Positions 44,399 to 53,201 of a stretch of 64,000 bases of DNA are shown one piece after another. The position numbers and the translations under genes are program-made. Location of the stretch: the NCBI RefSeq assembly GCF_036231355.1, contig NZ_CP109496.1, positions 6,386,001 to 6,450,000 on the forward strand. Reading direction: 5' to 3'. The stretch is from Streptomyces sp. NBC_01431. GTDB lineage: Bacteria; Actinomycetota; Actinomycetes; Streptomycetales; Streptomycetaceae. Each line of letters begins with the position of its first letter. Position 1 is the stretch's first letter. The notes below the pieces were generated by a model, which saw only the letters and a program-made list of their open reading frames with translations, was not told the DNA's origin and did no database searches.

Positions 44399-44860
44399 GT
44401 GCCGCAGATTACAGAGAAGATCCACGAGCTCACGGTCGGGCAGTTGTCCGCGCGCAGTGGGGCCGCCGTGTCCGCCCTGCACTTCTACGAGTCCAAGGGC
44501 TTGATCACCAGCCGCCGGACCGCGGGCAACCAGCGCCGCTACTGCCGCGACACCCTGCGCCGCGTCGCCTTCGTGCGGGCCGCGCAGCGCGTCGGCATTC
44601 CGCTCGCCACGATCCGCGACGCCCTGGCCGAACTCCCGGAGGGGCGCACCCCCACGAAGGAGGACTGGGCCCGCCTCTCCGAGAACTGGCGCTCCGAACT
44701 CGACCAGCGCATCAAGCGGTTGAGCCAGCTGCGCGATCACCTCACGGACTGCATCGGCTGCGGCTGCCTGTCGCTGAGCACCTGTGTCCTGTCCAACCCG
44801 GACGACGTGTTCGGCACCAGCATGGCCGGCTCCCGCCTGCTCGCGGAACGCAAGGGCTGA
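44399..44860 (+). CDS. soxR: Redox-sensing MerR-family regulator SoxR
   Basis: 153 residues. The MerR helix-turn-helix ([26 protein letters not shown]) and dimer helix are followed by the SoxR [2Fe-2S] ligands Cys118, Cys121, Cys123 and Cys129 ([12 protein letters not shown]). In Streptomyces SoxR responds to redox-active metabolites and activates efflux and oxidoreductase genes rather than a superoxide regulon. The start is GTG at 44399. No clear SoxR box was found in the divergent gap with maoC. Confidence 0.95.
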   Translation: MPQITEKIHELTVGQLSARSGAAVSALHFYESKGLITSRRTAGNQRRYCRDTLRRVAFVRAAQRVGIPLATIRDALAELPEGRTPTKEDWARLSENWRSELDQRIKRLSQLRDHLTDCIGCGCLSLSTCVLSNPDDVFGTSMAGSRLLAERKG

Positions 44861-44986
44861 CGGCGCCCCCGTCCGTTGCCCGCGGCGGACTCGGCAAGCG
44901 CGGCCGACCAGAGCGGAACCGCCGCGCTGTCACGCGTACTTCGTGCGCCGTTGAGGCATGCCTGGAGCATGTGGTCGATGGTGCCG

Positions 44987-45091
44987 AACGGCACTGACAC
45001 CCCAACGGCACTGGCAACCCGAACGGCACTGAGACCCCAACGGCACTGGCAACCGAACGGCACTGGCAACGCGACCGGCACGGACAACGCG
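44987..45091. repeat. Tandem 17-18-bp minisatellite
   Basis: Five units starting AACGGCACTG (at 44987, 45004, 45022, 45039 and 45056) plus a diverged sixth (ACCGGCACGG at 45074). Unit lengths alternate 17/18 bases, so it does not encode a steady peptide. GCACGGACAACGCG recurs again at about 45108. It sits in the 289-base gap between soxR and the convergent zinc-ribbon gene. Confidence 0.85.
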
Positions 45092-45149
45092 CGGCGCGAT
45101 GTCGGCCGCACGGACAACGCGGGGGAGAGCCGGCTCGCCCCCGCGCCTC

Positions 45150-45761
45150 TCACGCCACCGATACCAGCGCTCCGCGCCGTACCGACTTGGCCCGCGCCAG
45201 CGCCTCGGAGGTCAGCACCGGCTGCGGCACCAGGATCCCGCAGCCCGAGCAGACCGGTCCGAACCACGGTTCATGGGCCAGATCCTGTTTCCACACCAGC
45301 AGTCCTCCGCCGCACGCCGGGCACGCTGCCCCGGGTGCCCCCCGCAGGGCCGAGATCATACGGCCGAGCACCTCGGCCATCGGGCCGTCCGGATGCACCG
45401 CCGGATCGTCGCACCACGCCACCCCGAAACCGCCCCAGGTGCGCCGGTGCCAGTCGTCGATGGAGCCCGGCCGCCGCAGCCCCTCGTGCTTCTCGCGCTT
45501 CCTGCGCTGGGCGAACTCCACTTCGTAGGCGAGCCAGACGGCCCTGGCCGCCTCCAGCTCGTCCAGCGCGGCCACCAGCCGCGCCGGATCGGGTGCCCGG
45601 TCCTCGGGCCCGATGCGGTGCCTGCCGCACAGATGGTCCCAGGTCGCCCGGTGCCCATAAGGGGCGAACCGTTCCAGGCACTTGCGCAGCGAATACCGCC
45701 GCAACGCGAGATCGTTCCTCGGGTCGCGCACCTGTCTCGCCAGACTGCGGAAACCAGCCAT
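45150..45761 (-). CDS. Hypothetical protein with C-terminal zinc ribbon
   Basis: 203 residues. A helical, Arg-rich N-terminal region (FRSLARQVRDPRNDLALRRY, LRKCLERFAPYG) is followed by CPACGGG and CSGCG about 30 residues apart, forming a likely four-Cys zinc ribbon. I recall related Streptomyces hypotheticals with no known role. GGAGGTGGCAGGG precedes ATG at 45761. Possibly nucleic-acid or protein binding. Confidence 0.75.
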   Translation of the reverse strand: MAGFRSLARQVRDPRNDLALRRYSLRKCLERFAPYGHRATWDHLCGRHRIGPEDRAPDPARLVAALDELEAARAVWLAYEVEFAQRRKREKHEGLRRPGSIDDWHRRTWGGFGVAWCDDPAVHPDGPMAEVLGRMISALRGAPGAACPACGGGLLVWKQDLAHEPWFGPVCSGCGILVPQPVLTSEALARAKSVRRGALVSVA

Positions 45762-46416
45762 GGCCCTGCCACCTCCGTCGCTCGTACTTCGGCGTCGAGG
45801 AATGGACGTACCGGAAGCCGATCCGGCTCCATCGAAATTCCGATGGCGTCCATTACGGGGGATTCGCCTACCCTGTCCGCTCCCCGGGAATCCGATTCTC
45901 ACGAAGTGCTCGGGAGCTGGCTCGAATGGCCCCGCCTCCCCGCCCACCTGCTCGAACGTCCCGAGGTGAGGGAAGGGGGCGGGCCGTGCGACGTGCGTGA
46001 GCCACGGCGGGAACCGGTCGGTCGGGCATCCGGAATCCCTTCAACCGGTCTGTTCCCCATGGCCACTTGGGCCCCACTGACACGAACCCCATTCGTCCGC
46101 CCCACATATCCCTGCGGAGCCCGGAAGAATTACGCGCACCGGCCGAGGCCGAAATGGGATCCACCGCCGGTGGCCGCCGCGGAGATCGCGGAGCTGATCG
46201 GGCGGCCGTGTGGGGATTCGGAGAAGGTGACGCATGTTCACCTTACGTTCTGCCGTACCCCTGAGTAGCCTCCGCGCATCGGCCCCCCACTAAGCGCTCC
46301 GCCGGAAGACCGGTTCGAAATCCGCGGGTAGTTCGTGGCTGGTCGCGCGGTGCGCCGCGCCCCTCACCGGGCGGGCCATCGCACCGGACTTTCGAGACGA
46401 CCGCTGAGGAGCGCGC
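45762..46416. other. 655-base region without a convincing gene
   Basis: Less GC-biased than neighbours and lacking Streptomyces codon bias in any frame. A frame from about 46135 to 46268 (ending VTHVHLTFCRTPE) looks faintly protein-like but has no start. A copy of the dispersed TGGTCGCGCGGT element is at 46337-46373. The rest should hold the promoters of both flanking genes. Confidence 0.5.
46337..46373. repeat. Dispersed intergenic hairpin element (degenerate copy 3)
   Basis: GGCTGGTCGCGCGGTGCGCC followed by GCGCCCCTCACCGGGCG resembles copy 2 at 28367-28404 with a weakened stem; it lies just upstream of the penicillin acylase-type gene. Confidence 0.5.
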
Positions 46417-49245
46417 ATGCGACGACGCACCGCAAGGCTCAGAACCGCCAACGGGAAACCCCGGGCACTCCCGCGCGTGCGGCGGGGCAGGGCGGCCGCC
46501 ACCGCCGCCACCGTCATAGCCCTGGCCGCCGCGATGCTCAGCCCCGCGATCCCGGCCGGCGCCGCCGAACCCGCGGACGGCGACCACTGCCAGGGGCAGT
46601 GCTCCGACATCCTGCCGCCCGGCGCCAACGGCAACGCGACTCTCGTGGAGATCCTGGGCAACAAGCTGTTCGGGACCCACCCCGCACACAGCGACGATCA
46701 ACTCGGCAAGTACGACGCCCTGGTGGCCGGTCAGTCCTCGCTCACCGACGACAAGCTCAACGGCTTCTTCAACGACGCCTCCTTCGGGGTGCCGAACGGG
46801 CAGGCGGAGTCCACCAGTTCACCGCGCCCCGACGTCACCATCACCCGGGACAAGGCGACGGGCGTACCGCACATCAAGGGCACCACGCGGTACGGGACCG
46901 AATACGGCGCCGGGTACGCGGCCGGCCAGGACCGGCTCTGGCTGATGGACCTCTTCCGGCACATCGGGCGCGGCGAGCTCACCTCCTTCGCGGGCGGTGC
47001 CCTCGCCAACCAGGGCCTGGAGCAGGAGTTCTGGCCGCAGGCCCCGTACACCGAGGCCGACCTCCAGGCGCAGGTCGACCGCATCCGCACCACCAACGGC
47101 GCCCGCGGCGAGCAGGCCATGGCCGACGCCCAGGCGTACGTCGACGGCATCAACGCCTATGCCAAGCAGTCCAAGGACGGCCGCTACTTCCCCGGCGAGT
47201 ACGTCCTGACCGGCAAGATCGACTCCATTACGAACGTCGGGGAGATCCAGCCCTTCAAGCTCACCGACCTGATCGCGCTGGCCTCGGTCGTGGGCGGACT
47301 CTTCGGCGGGGGCGGTGGCGGCGAGGTGCAGGCCGCGCTCTCCCTCCAGGCCGCGCAGGCCAAGTACGGCGTCGCCGAGGGCACCAAAATCTGGGAGTCC
47401 TTCCGCGAACGCAACGACCCCGAGGCGGCGCTCACCGTCCACGACGGCACCAGCTTCCCGTACGCGGGCAAGCCCGCCAACGCGCAGGGCACCGCGATGC
47501 CCGACCCCGGTACCGTCGTCCCCGAGCAGCTCGTCTACGACCGTACGGGCTCGGCGAACACCAATGCCAAGGCGGACGTGAAAGTTCCGCAGAAGCTCAA
47601 GCCGCTCAAGGGCATGTACGACAACGGCGCACTGCCCGGCATAGACCTCGGCAAGCCGCGCGGCATGTCCAACGCCCTCGTCGTGTCCGGCTCGCACACC
47701 GCGAGCGGCAACCCGGTGGCGGTGTTCGGTCCCCAAACCGGCTACTTCGCGCCACAGTTGCTGATGCTCCAGGAGATCCAGGGCCCCGGCATCAGCGCCC
47801 GCGGCGCTTCCTTCGCCGGGGTCGGCATGTACGTCCAGCTCGGCCGCGGCCAGGACTACGCCTGGTCGGCCACCTCGGCGGGCCAGGACATCACCGACAC
47901 CTACGCCGTGGAGCTGTGCCAGGACTCCACCCACTACCTCTACCGGGGCGTGTGCACCCCGATGGAGAAGCTGGAGAAGACCAACTCCTGGACACCGACG
48001 GTCGCCGACACCACCGCGGCCGGCTCCTACCGGATGCAGGTCTGGCGCACCAACTACGGCATCGTCACCGCCCGCGCCACCGTAGGCGGCAAGCCCGTCG
48101 CGTACACCTCACTGCGCTCCACCTACCGTCACGACGCCGATTCGATCATCGGTTTCCAGATGATGAACGACCCCTCCTACGTCAAGGACGCCAAGACCTT
48201 CCAGGAGGCGGCCCAGCACGTCGACTACACCTTCAACTGGTTCTACGCGGACTCCCGCACCGCCGCCTACTACAACAGCGGCCTGAACCCGGTCCGCAAC
48301 CCGAACGTCGACCCCTCGCTGCCCACCAAGGCCGAGCAGGCCTACGAATGGCAGGGCTTCGATCCCGCGTACAACACGGCGGCCTACACCCCGCCCGCCC
48401 AGCACCCCCAGTCGATCGGCCAGGACTACTACGTCTCCTGGAACAACAAGCAGGCCAAGGACTTCTCCACGGCCGGCTTCGGTGACGGCTCGGTGCACCG
48501 CGCCAACCTCCTCGACGACCGGGTCAAGGCACTGGTCGCCCAGGGCGGCGTCACCCGTTCCTCGCTCACCCGGGCCATGGCCCAGGCCGCCGTCACCGAC
48601 CTGCGCGGCGAGGACGTTCTGCCCGACCTTCTGAAGGTCGTGCGCAGCGCCCCCGTCACCGACCCCCAACTGGCCACTGCGGTACAGCAGTTGGAGTCCT
48701 GGAAGGCGGACGGAACCCAGCGCCGCGAAACCGCGCAGGGCTCGCACACGTACACCCATCCCGACGCGGTGCGCCTGATGGACGCCTGGTGGCCGCTGCT
48801 CGTGGAGGCCGAGTTCAGGCCCGGACTCGGCGACCCGCTCTACAGCGCCCTCACCGCCAATCTGAGCACCGACGAATCCCCCTCGGCCGCCCACGGCCCG
48901 ACCGGGGCGCACGCGGGCTCCGCCTTCCAGTTCGGCTGGTGGAGCTATGTCGACAAGGACCTGCGTACGGTCCTTGGGCAGCCGGTGCAGGGCCCGCTCG
49001 GCCGCGCCTACTGCGGTGACGGCAACCTGGCCGCCTGCCGCGACGCCCTGCTCGGCACCCTCAAGCAGGCCGCCGCGAAGACCCCGGCCCAGGTCTACCC
49101 CGGCGACGCCGGGTGCTCGGCCGGCGACCAGTGGTGCGCCGACAGCATCGCGCAGCGCCCGCTCGGCGGCATCACCCAGTCCGTCATCAACTGGCAGAAC
49201 CGGCCGACCTATCAGCAGGTGGTCGAGTTCCCGAGTCACCGCTAG
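46417..49245 (+). CDS. Secreted penicillin acylase-family amidase
   Basis: 942 residues, larger than typical (~800). An arginine-rich signal peptide (cleavage near AGAAEP, about 50) precedes an alpha chain, a spacer, and the beta chain whose N-terminal nucleophile is Ser418 in GMSNALVVSGSHTASG, where autocatalytic cleavage creates an Ntn-hydrolase. PVAVFGPQTGYFAPQ follows. Cysteines in the N-terminal GDHCQGQCSDI and C-terminal AGCSAGDQWCAD segments may form disulfides. Family members cleave penicillins, acyl-homoserine lactones or cyclic lipopeptides; the substrate cannot be told. GAGGAG precedes the ATG. Confidence 0.93.
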   Translation: MRRRTARLRTANGKPRALPRVRRGRAAATAATVIALAAAMLSPAIPAGAAEPADGDHCQGQCSDILPPGANGNATLVEILGNKLFGTHPAHSDDQLGKYDALVAGQSSLTDDKLNGFFNDASFGVPNGQAESTSSPRPDVTITRDKATGVPHIKGTTRYGTEYGAGYAAGQDRLWLMDLFRHIGRGELTSFAGGALANQGLEQEFWPQAPYTEADLQAQVDRIRTTNGARGEQAMADAQAYVDGINAYAKQSKDGRYFPGEYVLTGKIDSITNVGEIQPFKLTDLIALASVVGGLFGGGGGGEVQAALSLQAAQAKYGVAEGTKIWESFRERNDPEAALTVHDGTSFPYAGKPANAQGTAMPDPGTVVPEQLVYDRTGSANTNAKADVKVPQKLKPLKGMYDNGALPGIDLGKPRGMSNALVVSGSHTASGNPVAVFGPQTGYFAPQLLMLQEIQGPGISARGASFAGVGMYVQLGRGQDYAWSATSAGQDITDTYAVELCQDSTHYLYRGVCTPMEKLEKTNSWTPTVADTTAAGSYRMQVWRTNYGIVTARATVGGKPVAYTSLRSTYRHDADSIIGFQMMNDPSYVKDAKTFQEAAQHVDYTFNWFYADSRTAAYYNSGLNPVRNPNVDPSLPTKAEQAYEWQGFDPAYNTAAYTPPAQHPQSIGQDYYVSWNNKQAKDFSTAGFGDGSVHRANLLDDRVKALVAQGGVTRSSLTRAMAQAAVTDLRGEDVLPDLLKVVRSAPVTDPQLATAVQQLESWKADGTQRRETAQGSHTYTHPDAVRLMDAWWPLLVEAEFRPGLGDPLYSALTANLSTDESPSAAHGPTGAHAGSAFQFGWWSYVDKDLRTVLGQPVQGPLGRAYCGDGNLAACRDALLGTLKQAAAKTPAQVYPGDAGCSAGDQWCADSIAQRPLGGITQSVINWQNRPTYQQVVEFPSHR

Positions 49246-49268
49246 GCGCGCCACGGGCAGCGGGTCAA

Positions 49269-49296
49269 CTGCGGGCCGGCCGTGGTCGGCCCGCAG
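49269..49296 (+). terminator. Hairpin after the penicillin acylase-type gene
   Basis: CTGCGGGCCG and CGGCCCGCAG form a perfect 10-bp stem with 8-base loop, 24 bases after the stop. Confidence 0.65.
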
Positions 49297-49302
49297 CGGC
49301 CC

Positions 49303-49335
49303 GCGCCCCCGCACCCCCTCAGGGTGCGGGGGCGC
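49303..49335. terminator. Strong second hairpin, convergent terminator
   Basis: GCGCCCCCGCACCC and GGGTGCGGGGGCGC form a perfect 14-bp stem with a 5-base loop, between convergent genes. Confidence 0.75.
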
Positions 49336-49413
49336 ACCGGACTTCCACGAGACCGCTTGAGAAGCCCCGGCCCGTGATCACCGGGCACGCTTCGGCGGAT
49401 GAGCGGCCGCGGG

Positions 49414-50724
49414 TCAGACCCTGCCGATCCGGCCCGCGGCCAGCACCACCCGCGCCAGCTGCTCGTGGCAGATGTCGCTGTGCGCACCGGCCGGCGGCCC
49501 ACCGGCCTTCACCACGGACGCCGCGTCGACGCTGACGCAGCCCGAGTCCGGCACCCCGTCGCGCAGCGCCTCGTCCAGCGTCAGCGTGGTGCACGAGGTG
49601 ACCGCCTGGATGCCGTCGTGGCCCACCGCCCACCAGCGCTTCTCCAGTCCGGGCAGCTCGCTCGCATCGTCCCCGGACAGGGCTGAGGCCAGTGGGTAGA
49701 TGACGCCGAGCGCGGTGTCGAAGTGCGAGTAGCAGGAGACGAGCGGGCCGTCGATCCGCTGCTGCATGTCGGACAGCGCGCCCGCCCCGGTGAGGCCGTT
49801 GGGGAGCCGCTCGGCGAACGCGTAGTGGGAGAAGGCGCCTTCGAGCAGCGTCACCGACTTCACGGTGCGTGCCCCGCCCCCCAGCCCTTTCAGCGCGAAC
49901 GCGACCAGCCGCGCGCCCTGGCTGTGCCCGACCAGATGAATTCTCAAGTGGGGCTGAACGGAGGCCAGTTGACTGATGAGTGGCCCGAGACCGAGCTGTC
50001 CCACGGTTCCGGCCCGGCGTTTCATCTCGTAGTAGGTGGTCTGGCGCAGCACCTCCTTCGCGCCGTCCCAGAGGTGCTTCAGGGAGCCGCCGATCGAGAA
50101 CGAGGGGCCGGACGGACCCGGCCGCACCGCCATCCCGGTGTCGGCCAGGGCGGCCGTGAACCGCTGACAGAGGCCGAGTGTGTCGTCCGTCAGGATCGCG
50201 GGCGAGGCGCCGGGACCGTCCTCCACCGTCAGGTCCCCGACGGCTCGGGCCGCGCTGCTGGAGGCCGTCACCAGCTGCCGGGTCAGCCGCCCGAACTCGT
50301 TGAACGCCGCCTCGTCGTCGGGTTGTTGGGACAGCAGCGTGGCGATCCGGTCGACGGCCGGCCCCTGTCCGGGGAAGGCTCCCTTGAGCGCCGCCACGGT
50401 CGCGTCGTCAAGGCCGGGCCCCGCGGTGGCCGCGGCCGGATGCGGGAAGTTGGGGATGGTCTCGTCCGTGAAGCGGATCGACGGCCAGATCACGCCCGAG
50501 TACCCCAGCCGCACCCCGGGCGCGTTCGCGAGCAGGGCGGGAAACGGCGCGTAGAAGGCGCGGAACAGGTCTCTCGCGTTGGACGGGGTGTTGTTCCAGC
50601 CGTGCGCGAACATCACCAGGTCCGTCGCTTCCACGGTGGCCAGGGCCGCCCGCTGCGCAGGATCGGCGTCGCCGTCCGCGTCGAAGGTGATCTCCCGGTA
50701 CGGCTCGACTCCGATGTCCGTCAT
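49414..50724 (-). CDS. Alpha/beta-hydrolase of unknown function
   Basis: 436 residues. VMFAHGWNNTPSNA (oxyanion loop) and HLVGHSQGARLVAFAL (nucleophile Ser in GHSQG) mark an alpha/beta hydrolase, with a long helical insertion between them (about 110-270). No signal peptide, so cytoplasmic. GGAGG precedes ATG at 50724. Substrate unknown; the neighbour is a muramidase-like gene upstream on the same strand, 120 bases away. Confidence 0.85.
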   Translation of the reverse strand: MTDIGVEPYREITFDADGDADPAQRAALATVEATDLVMFAHGWNNTPSNARDLFRAFYAPFPALLANAPGVRLGYSGVIWPSIRFTDETIPNFPHPAAATAGPGLDDATVAALKGAFPGQGPAVDRIATLLSQQPDDEAAFNEFGRLTRQLVTASSSAARAVGDLTVEDGPGASPAILTDDTLGLCQRFTAALADTGMAVRPGPSGPSFSIGGSLKHLWDGAKEVLRQTTYYEMKRRAGTVGQLGLGPLISQLASVQPHLRIHLVGHSQGARLVAFALKGLGGGARTVKSVTLLEGAFSHYAFAERLPNGLTGAGALSDMQQRIDGPLVSCYSHFDTALGVIYPLASALSGDDASELPGLEKRWWAVGHDGIQAVTSCTTLTLDEALRDGVPDSGCVSVDAASVVKAGGPPAGAHSDICHEQLARVVLAAGRIGRV

Positions 50725-50844
50725 GGCCCGACCTCCGGTCCGCTCGACGATGAGCGAGCCCATCGTCCCGCCGGACGGGGGAGCTGACCATACGTGTGAC
50801 CCGCGGGGTGTGTACCGAATTACCGCCTGGGCTCGCGGTTCGGT

Positions 50845-52086
50845 TCACCCGTACATGAGGTACTCGCGGCGCACCGCCTCGAACGCGGCGAGCCCCGGCT
50901 GCCAGGCGGCCACCACCTCGTCCGCTCCCGCACCCGCGTCGATCATCGTCCGTACCAGCGCCGAGCCCGTGAGCTTGTCGATCCAGTTGTCCGGGCGCCA
51001 GGCGAAGCCGCTCCACACCCGCTTCGCGGTCACGAGCAGCAGGATCCCGGTGCGCACCGGATCGTAGGACTCCCGGTCGTGGACGTGCAGTTGGACCCCG
51101 CCGACCGTCTTCCCCTCGAATTTCGAGAACGTCGGCGCGAAGTACGCCTCGCGGAACCGGACGCCGGCCGGGGCGAGTTCATTGAGCGCGGCCGCCCACC
51201 GGCCGTCGATCCCGTCGGCTCCCAGCAGCTCGAACGGCCGCGTCGTACCCCGACCCTCGGAAAGGTTCGTGCCCTCGAACAGGCAGGTGCCCGAGTACAC
51301 CAGAGCCGTGTCGGCCGTGGGCATGTTGGGGCTCGGCGGCACCCACGGCAGTGCGGTGGCGTCGAAGAACCGCGAGCGCCGCCACCCCGTCATGCCCACG
51401 GTCGTCAACGCGACCTTTCCGCCGAGGAATTGGGCGTTGAAGAGCCGGGCGAGCTCGGCCGCCGTCATCCCGTGCGCCTGGGCGATCGGCTGCCGCCCGA
51501 CGAAGGTCGCGAACGCCGGATCGAGCACCGGGCCGGACGCCGCCCGCCCGGTCACCGGATTGGGCCGGTCAAGGACGACGAACCGCTTGCCCGCGAGCGC
51601 CGCGGCCTCCATGCAGTCGTACAGCGTCCAGATGTACGTGTAGAAGCGCGCGCCCACGTCCTGGATGTCGAAGACCACCGTGTCGACGCCCGAGGTGGTG
51701 AAGACGTCCGCGAGTGGCTGTCCGCTCTTCGTGTACGTGTCGTACACCGGCAGCCCGGTCGCCGGGTCGTTGTAGCGGCCTTCGGAGCCGCCCGCCTGCG
51801 CGGTTCCCCGGAAACCGTGCTCGGGGCCGAAGACCGCCACCAGGTTCACCCGGCGGTCGGCGTGCATGACGTCCACGATGTGGCGTACGTCCCCTGTGAC
51901 CCCGGTCGGGTTGGTGACCACCCCCACCTTCTGGCCGGCCAGGGCGGCGTAGCCGTCGGCGGCGAGCCGGTCGAATCCGGTGCGGAGCGCGCGGTTGCCG
52001 TCGGCGCGGGCGGGTGCGGCGGCGAGCGTTCCCCCTGCTCCGGCCGCGACCGTGCCCGCGATCAGACCCCGTCTGGACAGGTTCAT
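50845..52086 (-). CDS. NamZ-like exo-beta-N-acetylmuramidase (DUF1343), Tat-exported
   Basis: 413 residues. MNLSRRGLIAGTVAAGAGG is a Tat signal with twin arginine. DUF1343 landmarks include VGVVTNPTGVTGDVRHIVDVM, VAVFGPEHGFRGTAQAG, VVFDIQDVGARFYTY, LDRPNPV and LFEGTNLSEGRGTTRPFEL. In Bacillus NamZ removes MurNAc from the non-reducing end of peptidoglycan fragments in cell-wall recycling. A start two codons upstream is also possible. No NagZ/AmiE partners are adjacent. Confidence 0.92.
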   Translation of the reverse strand: MNLSRRGLIAGTVAAGAGGTLAAAPARADGNRALRTGFDRLAADGYAALAGQKVGVVTNPTGVTGDVRHIVDVMHADRRVNLVAVFGPEHGFRGTAQAGGSEGRYNDPATGLPVYDTYTKSGQPLADVFTTSGVDTVVFDIQDVGARFYTYIWTLYDCMEAAALAGKRFVVLDRPNPVTGRAASGPVLDPAFATFVGRQPIAQAHGMTAAELARLFNAQFLGGKVALTTVGMTGWRRSRFFDATALPWVPPSPNMPTADTALVYSGTCLFEGTNLSEGRGTTRPFELLGADGIDGRWAAALNELAPAGVRFREAYFAPTFSKFEGKTVGGVQLHVHDRESYDPVRTGILLLVTAKRVWSGFAWRPDNWIDKLTGSALVRTMIDAGAGADEVVAAWQPGLAAFEAVRREYLMYG

Positions 52087-52427
52087 CCGCACACCTCCGC
52101 GCTACGGCCCACTGTCATGCGCACGCTAGCGGGCGCGGGCCCCGCGCGGAACGAGGCGTGCCGCTGCCCTCCGGTGCGGGAGCCTCCCGGGCTGCGCCCC
52201 GGGCTCCGCATCGCGCCCGAACGCCGCTCGCCTTCAACCGCCGGACAAGCCGGGTATGCCCCGCGCCGCACACCGCTGGGGATTGCGGGGGGCGGCCATG
52301 CGCGGTCCGCGGGCGGAAGGGCGGGGCGGGGGCAGGGCGCGGGTCCGGAGGGCTCGGGGGGCTTCCCCCGGGACATACCGACTGGTTAGTCTGCCGTAGC
52401 AATCGGCACGCAGAGAGGCGGGTCTCG
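52087..52427. other. Divergent promoter region with a possible repeated element
   Basis: 341 bases between the muramidase-like and SDR genes. Near 52231-52253 lies CTTCAACCGCCGGACAAGC, which resembles a CGCCGGAC-type sequence I remember as dispersed in Streptomyces intergenic DNA. The SDR-side operator is at 52375-52392. Nothing else clear. Confidence 0.5.
52375..52392. promoter_or_regulatory. Shared TetR-type operator upstream of the SDR-synthetase operon
   Basis: ATACCGACTGGTTAGTCT matches the core ACnnACYRGTnnGT, as do 58573-58586 and (one mismatch) 33246-33259. It lies 36 bases before the SDR start, in promoter position. Confidence 0.75.
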
Positions 52428-53201
52428 ATGAGTACGGTCCAGGCATTCCAGGGCGCCACAGTGGTGGTCACCGGCGCCGGTGGCGGCATCGGGGCCGCCC
52501 TCGCCCGCAGATTCGCGGCGGAGGGCGCCCGGGTCGTCGTCAACGACCTGGACGCCGACAAGGCTCGCGCGACCGCCGACGAGATCGGCGCGATCGCCGT
52601 CCCGGGCGACGCGTCCGCGATCGTCGCGCCTGCCCGCGAGGCACTCGGCGGGACCATCGACATCTACTGCGCCAACGCGGGCCTGGGCTCCGGCGGTTCG
52701 GAGTCGGCGCCCGAGGACGTGTGGGCCGCCGCCTGGGACGTCAATGTGATGGCGCACGTCCGGGCCGCCCGCGAGCTGCTGCCCGACTGGCTGGAGCGCG
52801 GCAGCGGCCGGTTCGTGTCCACCGTGTCCGCGGCGGGCCTCCTCACCATGATCGGCGCGGCCCCGTACAGCGTCACCAAACACGGCGCGCTCGCGTTCGC
52901 GGAATGGCTGTCGCTGACCTATCGCCACCGCGGCGTCCAGGTCCACGCCATCTGCCCGCAGGGGGTGCGCACCGACATGCTGGCCGCCACCGGTTCGGCC
53001 GGTGACCTCGTGCTCAAGCCCACCGCCATCGAGCCGGAGGGCGTGGCCGAGGCGCTCTTCGCGGCGATGGCCGCCGACCGCTTCCTGGTGCTGCCCCACC
53101 CCGAGGTCGCCGACTACTACACCGCCCGCGCGGCCACCCCCGACCGCTGGCTGACCAGCATGAACCACCTCCAGCAGAAGTGGGAGGCGAACGCCGGATG
53201 A
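52428..53201 (+). CDS. Short-chain dehydrogenase/reductase (candidate 4-oxoacyl-CoA reductase)
   Basis: 257 residues. Cofactor loop VVTGAGGGIGAAL, ANAGLGSGG, catalytic Ser in STVSAAGL and YSVTKHG with the active Tyr and Lys. It overlaps the acyl-CoA synthetase start (ATGA). By analogy with LvaD of the Pseudomonas putida levulinate pathway it may reduce a 4-oxoacyl-CoA, but substrate is inference. GAGAGGCGGG precedes ATG at 52428. Confidence 0.93.
   Translation: MSTVQAFQGATVVVTGAGGGIGAALARRFAAEGARVVVNDLDADKARATADEIGAIAVPGDASAIVAPAREALGGTIDIYCANAGLGSGGSESAPEDVWAAAWDVNVMAHVRAARELLPDWLERGSGRFVSTVSAAGLLTMIGAAPYSVTKHGALAFAEWLSLTYRHRGVQVHAICPQGVRTDMLAATGSAGDLVLKPTAIEPEGVAEALFAAMAADRFLVLPHPEVADYYTARAATPDRWLTSMNHLQQKWEANAG

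Noticed and set aside
46067-46264. 65-codon frame upstream of the amidase gene
   Set aside because: No ribosome site and codon use unlike Streptomyces genes; treated as noise.
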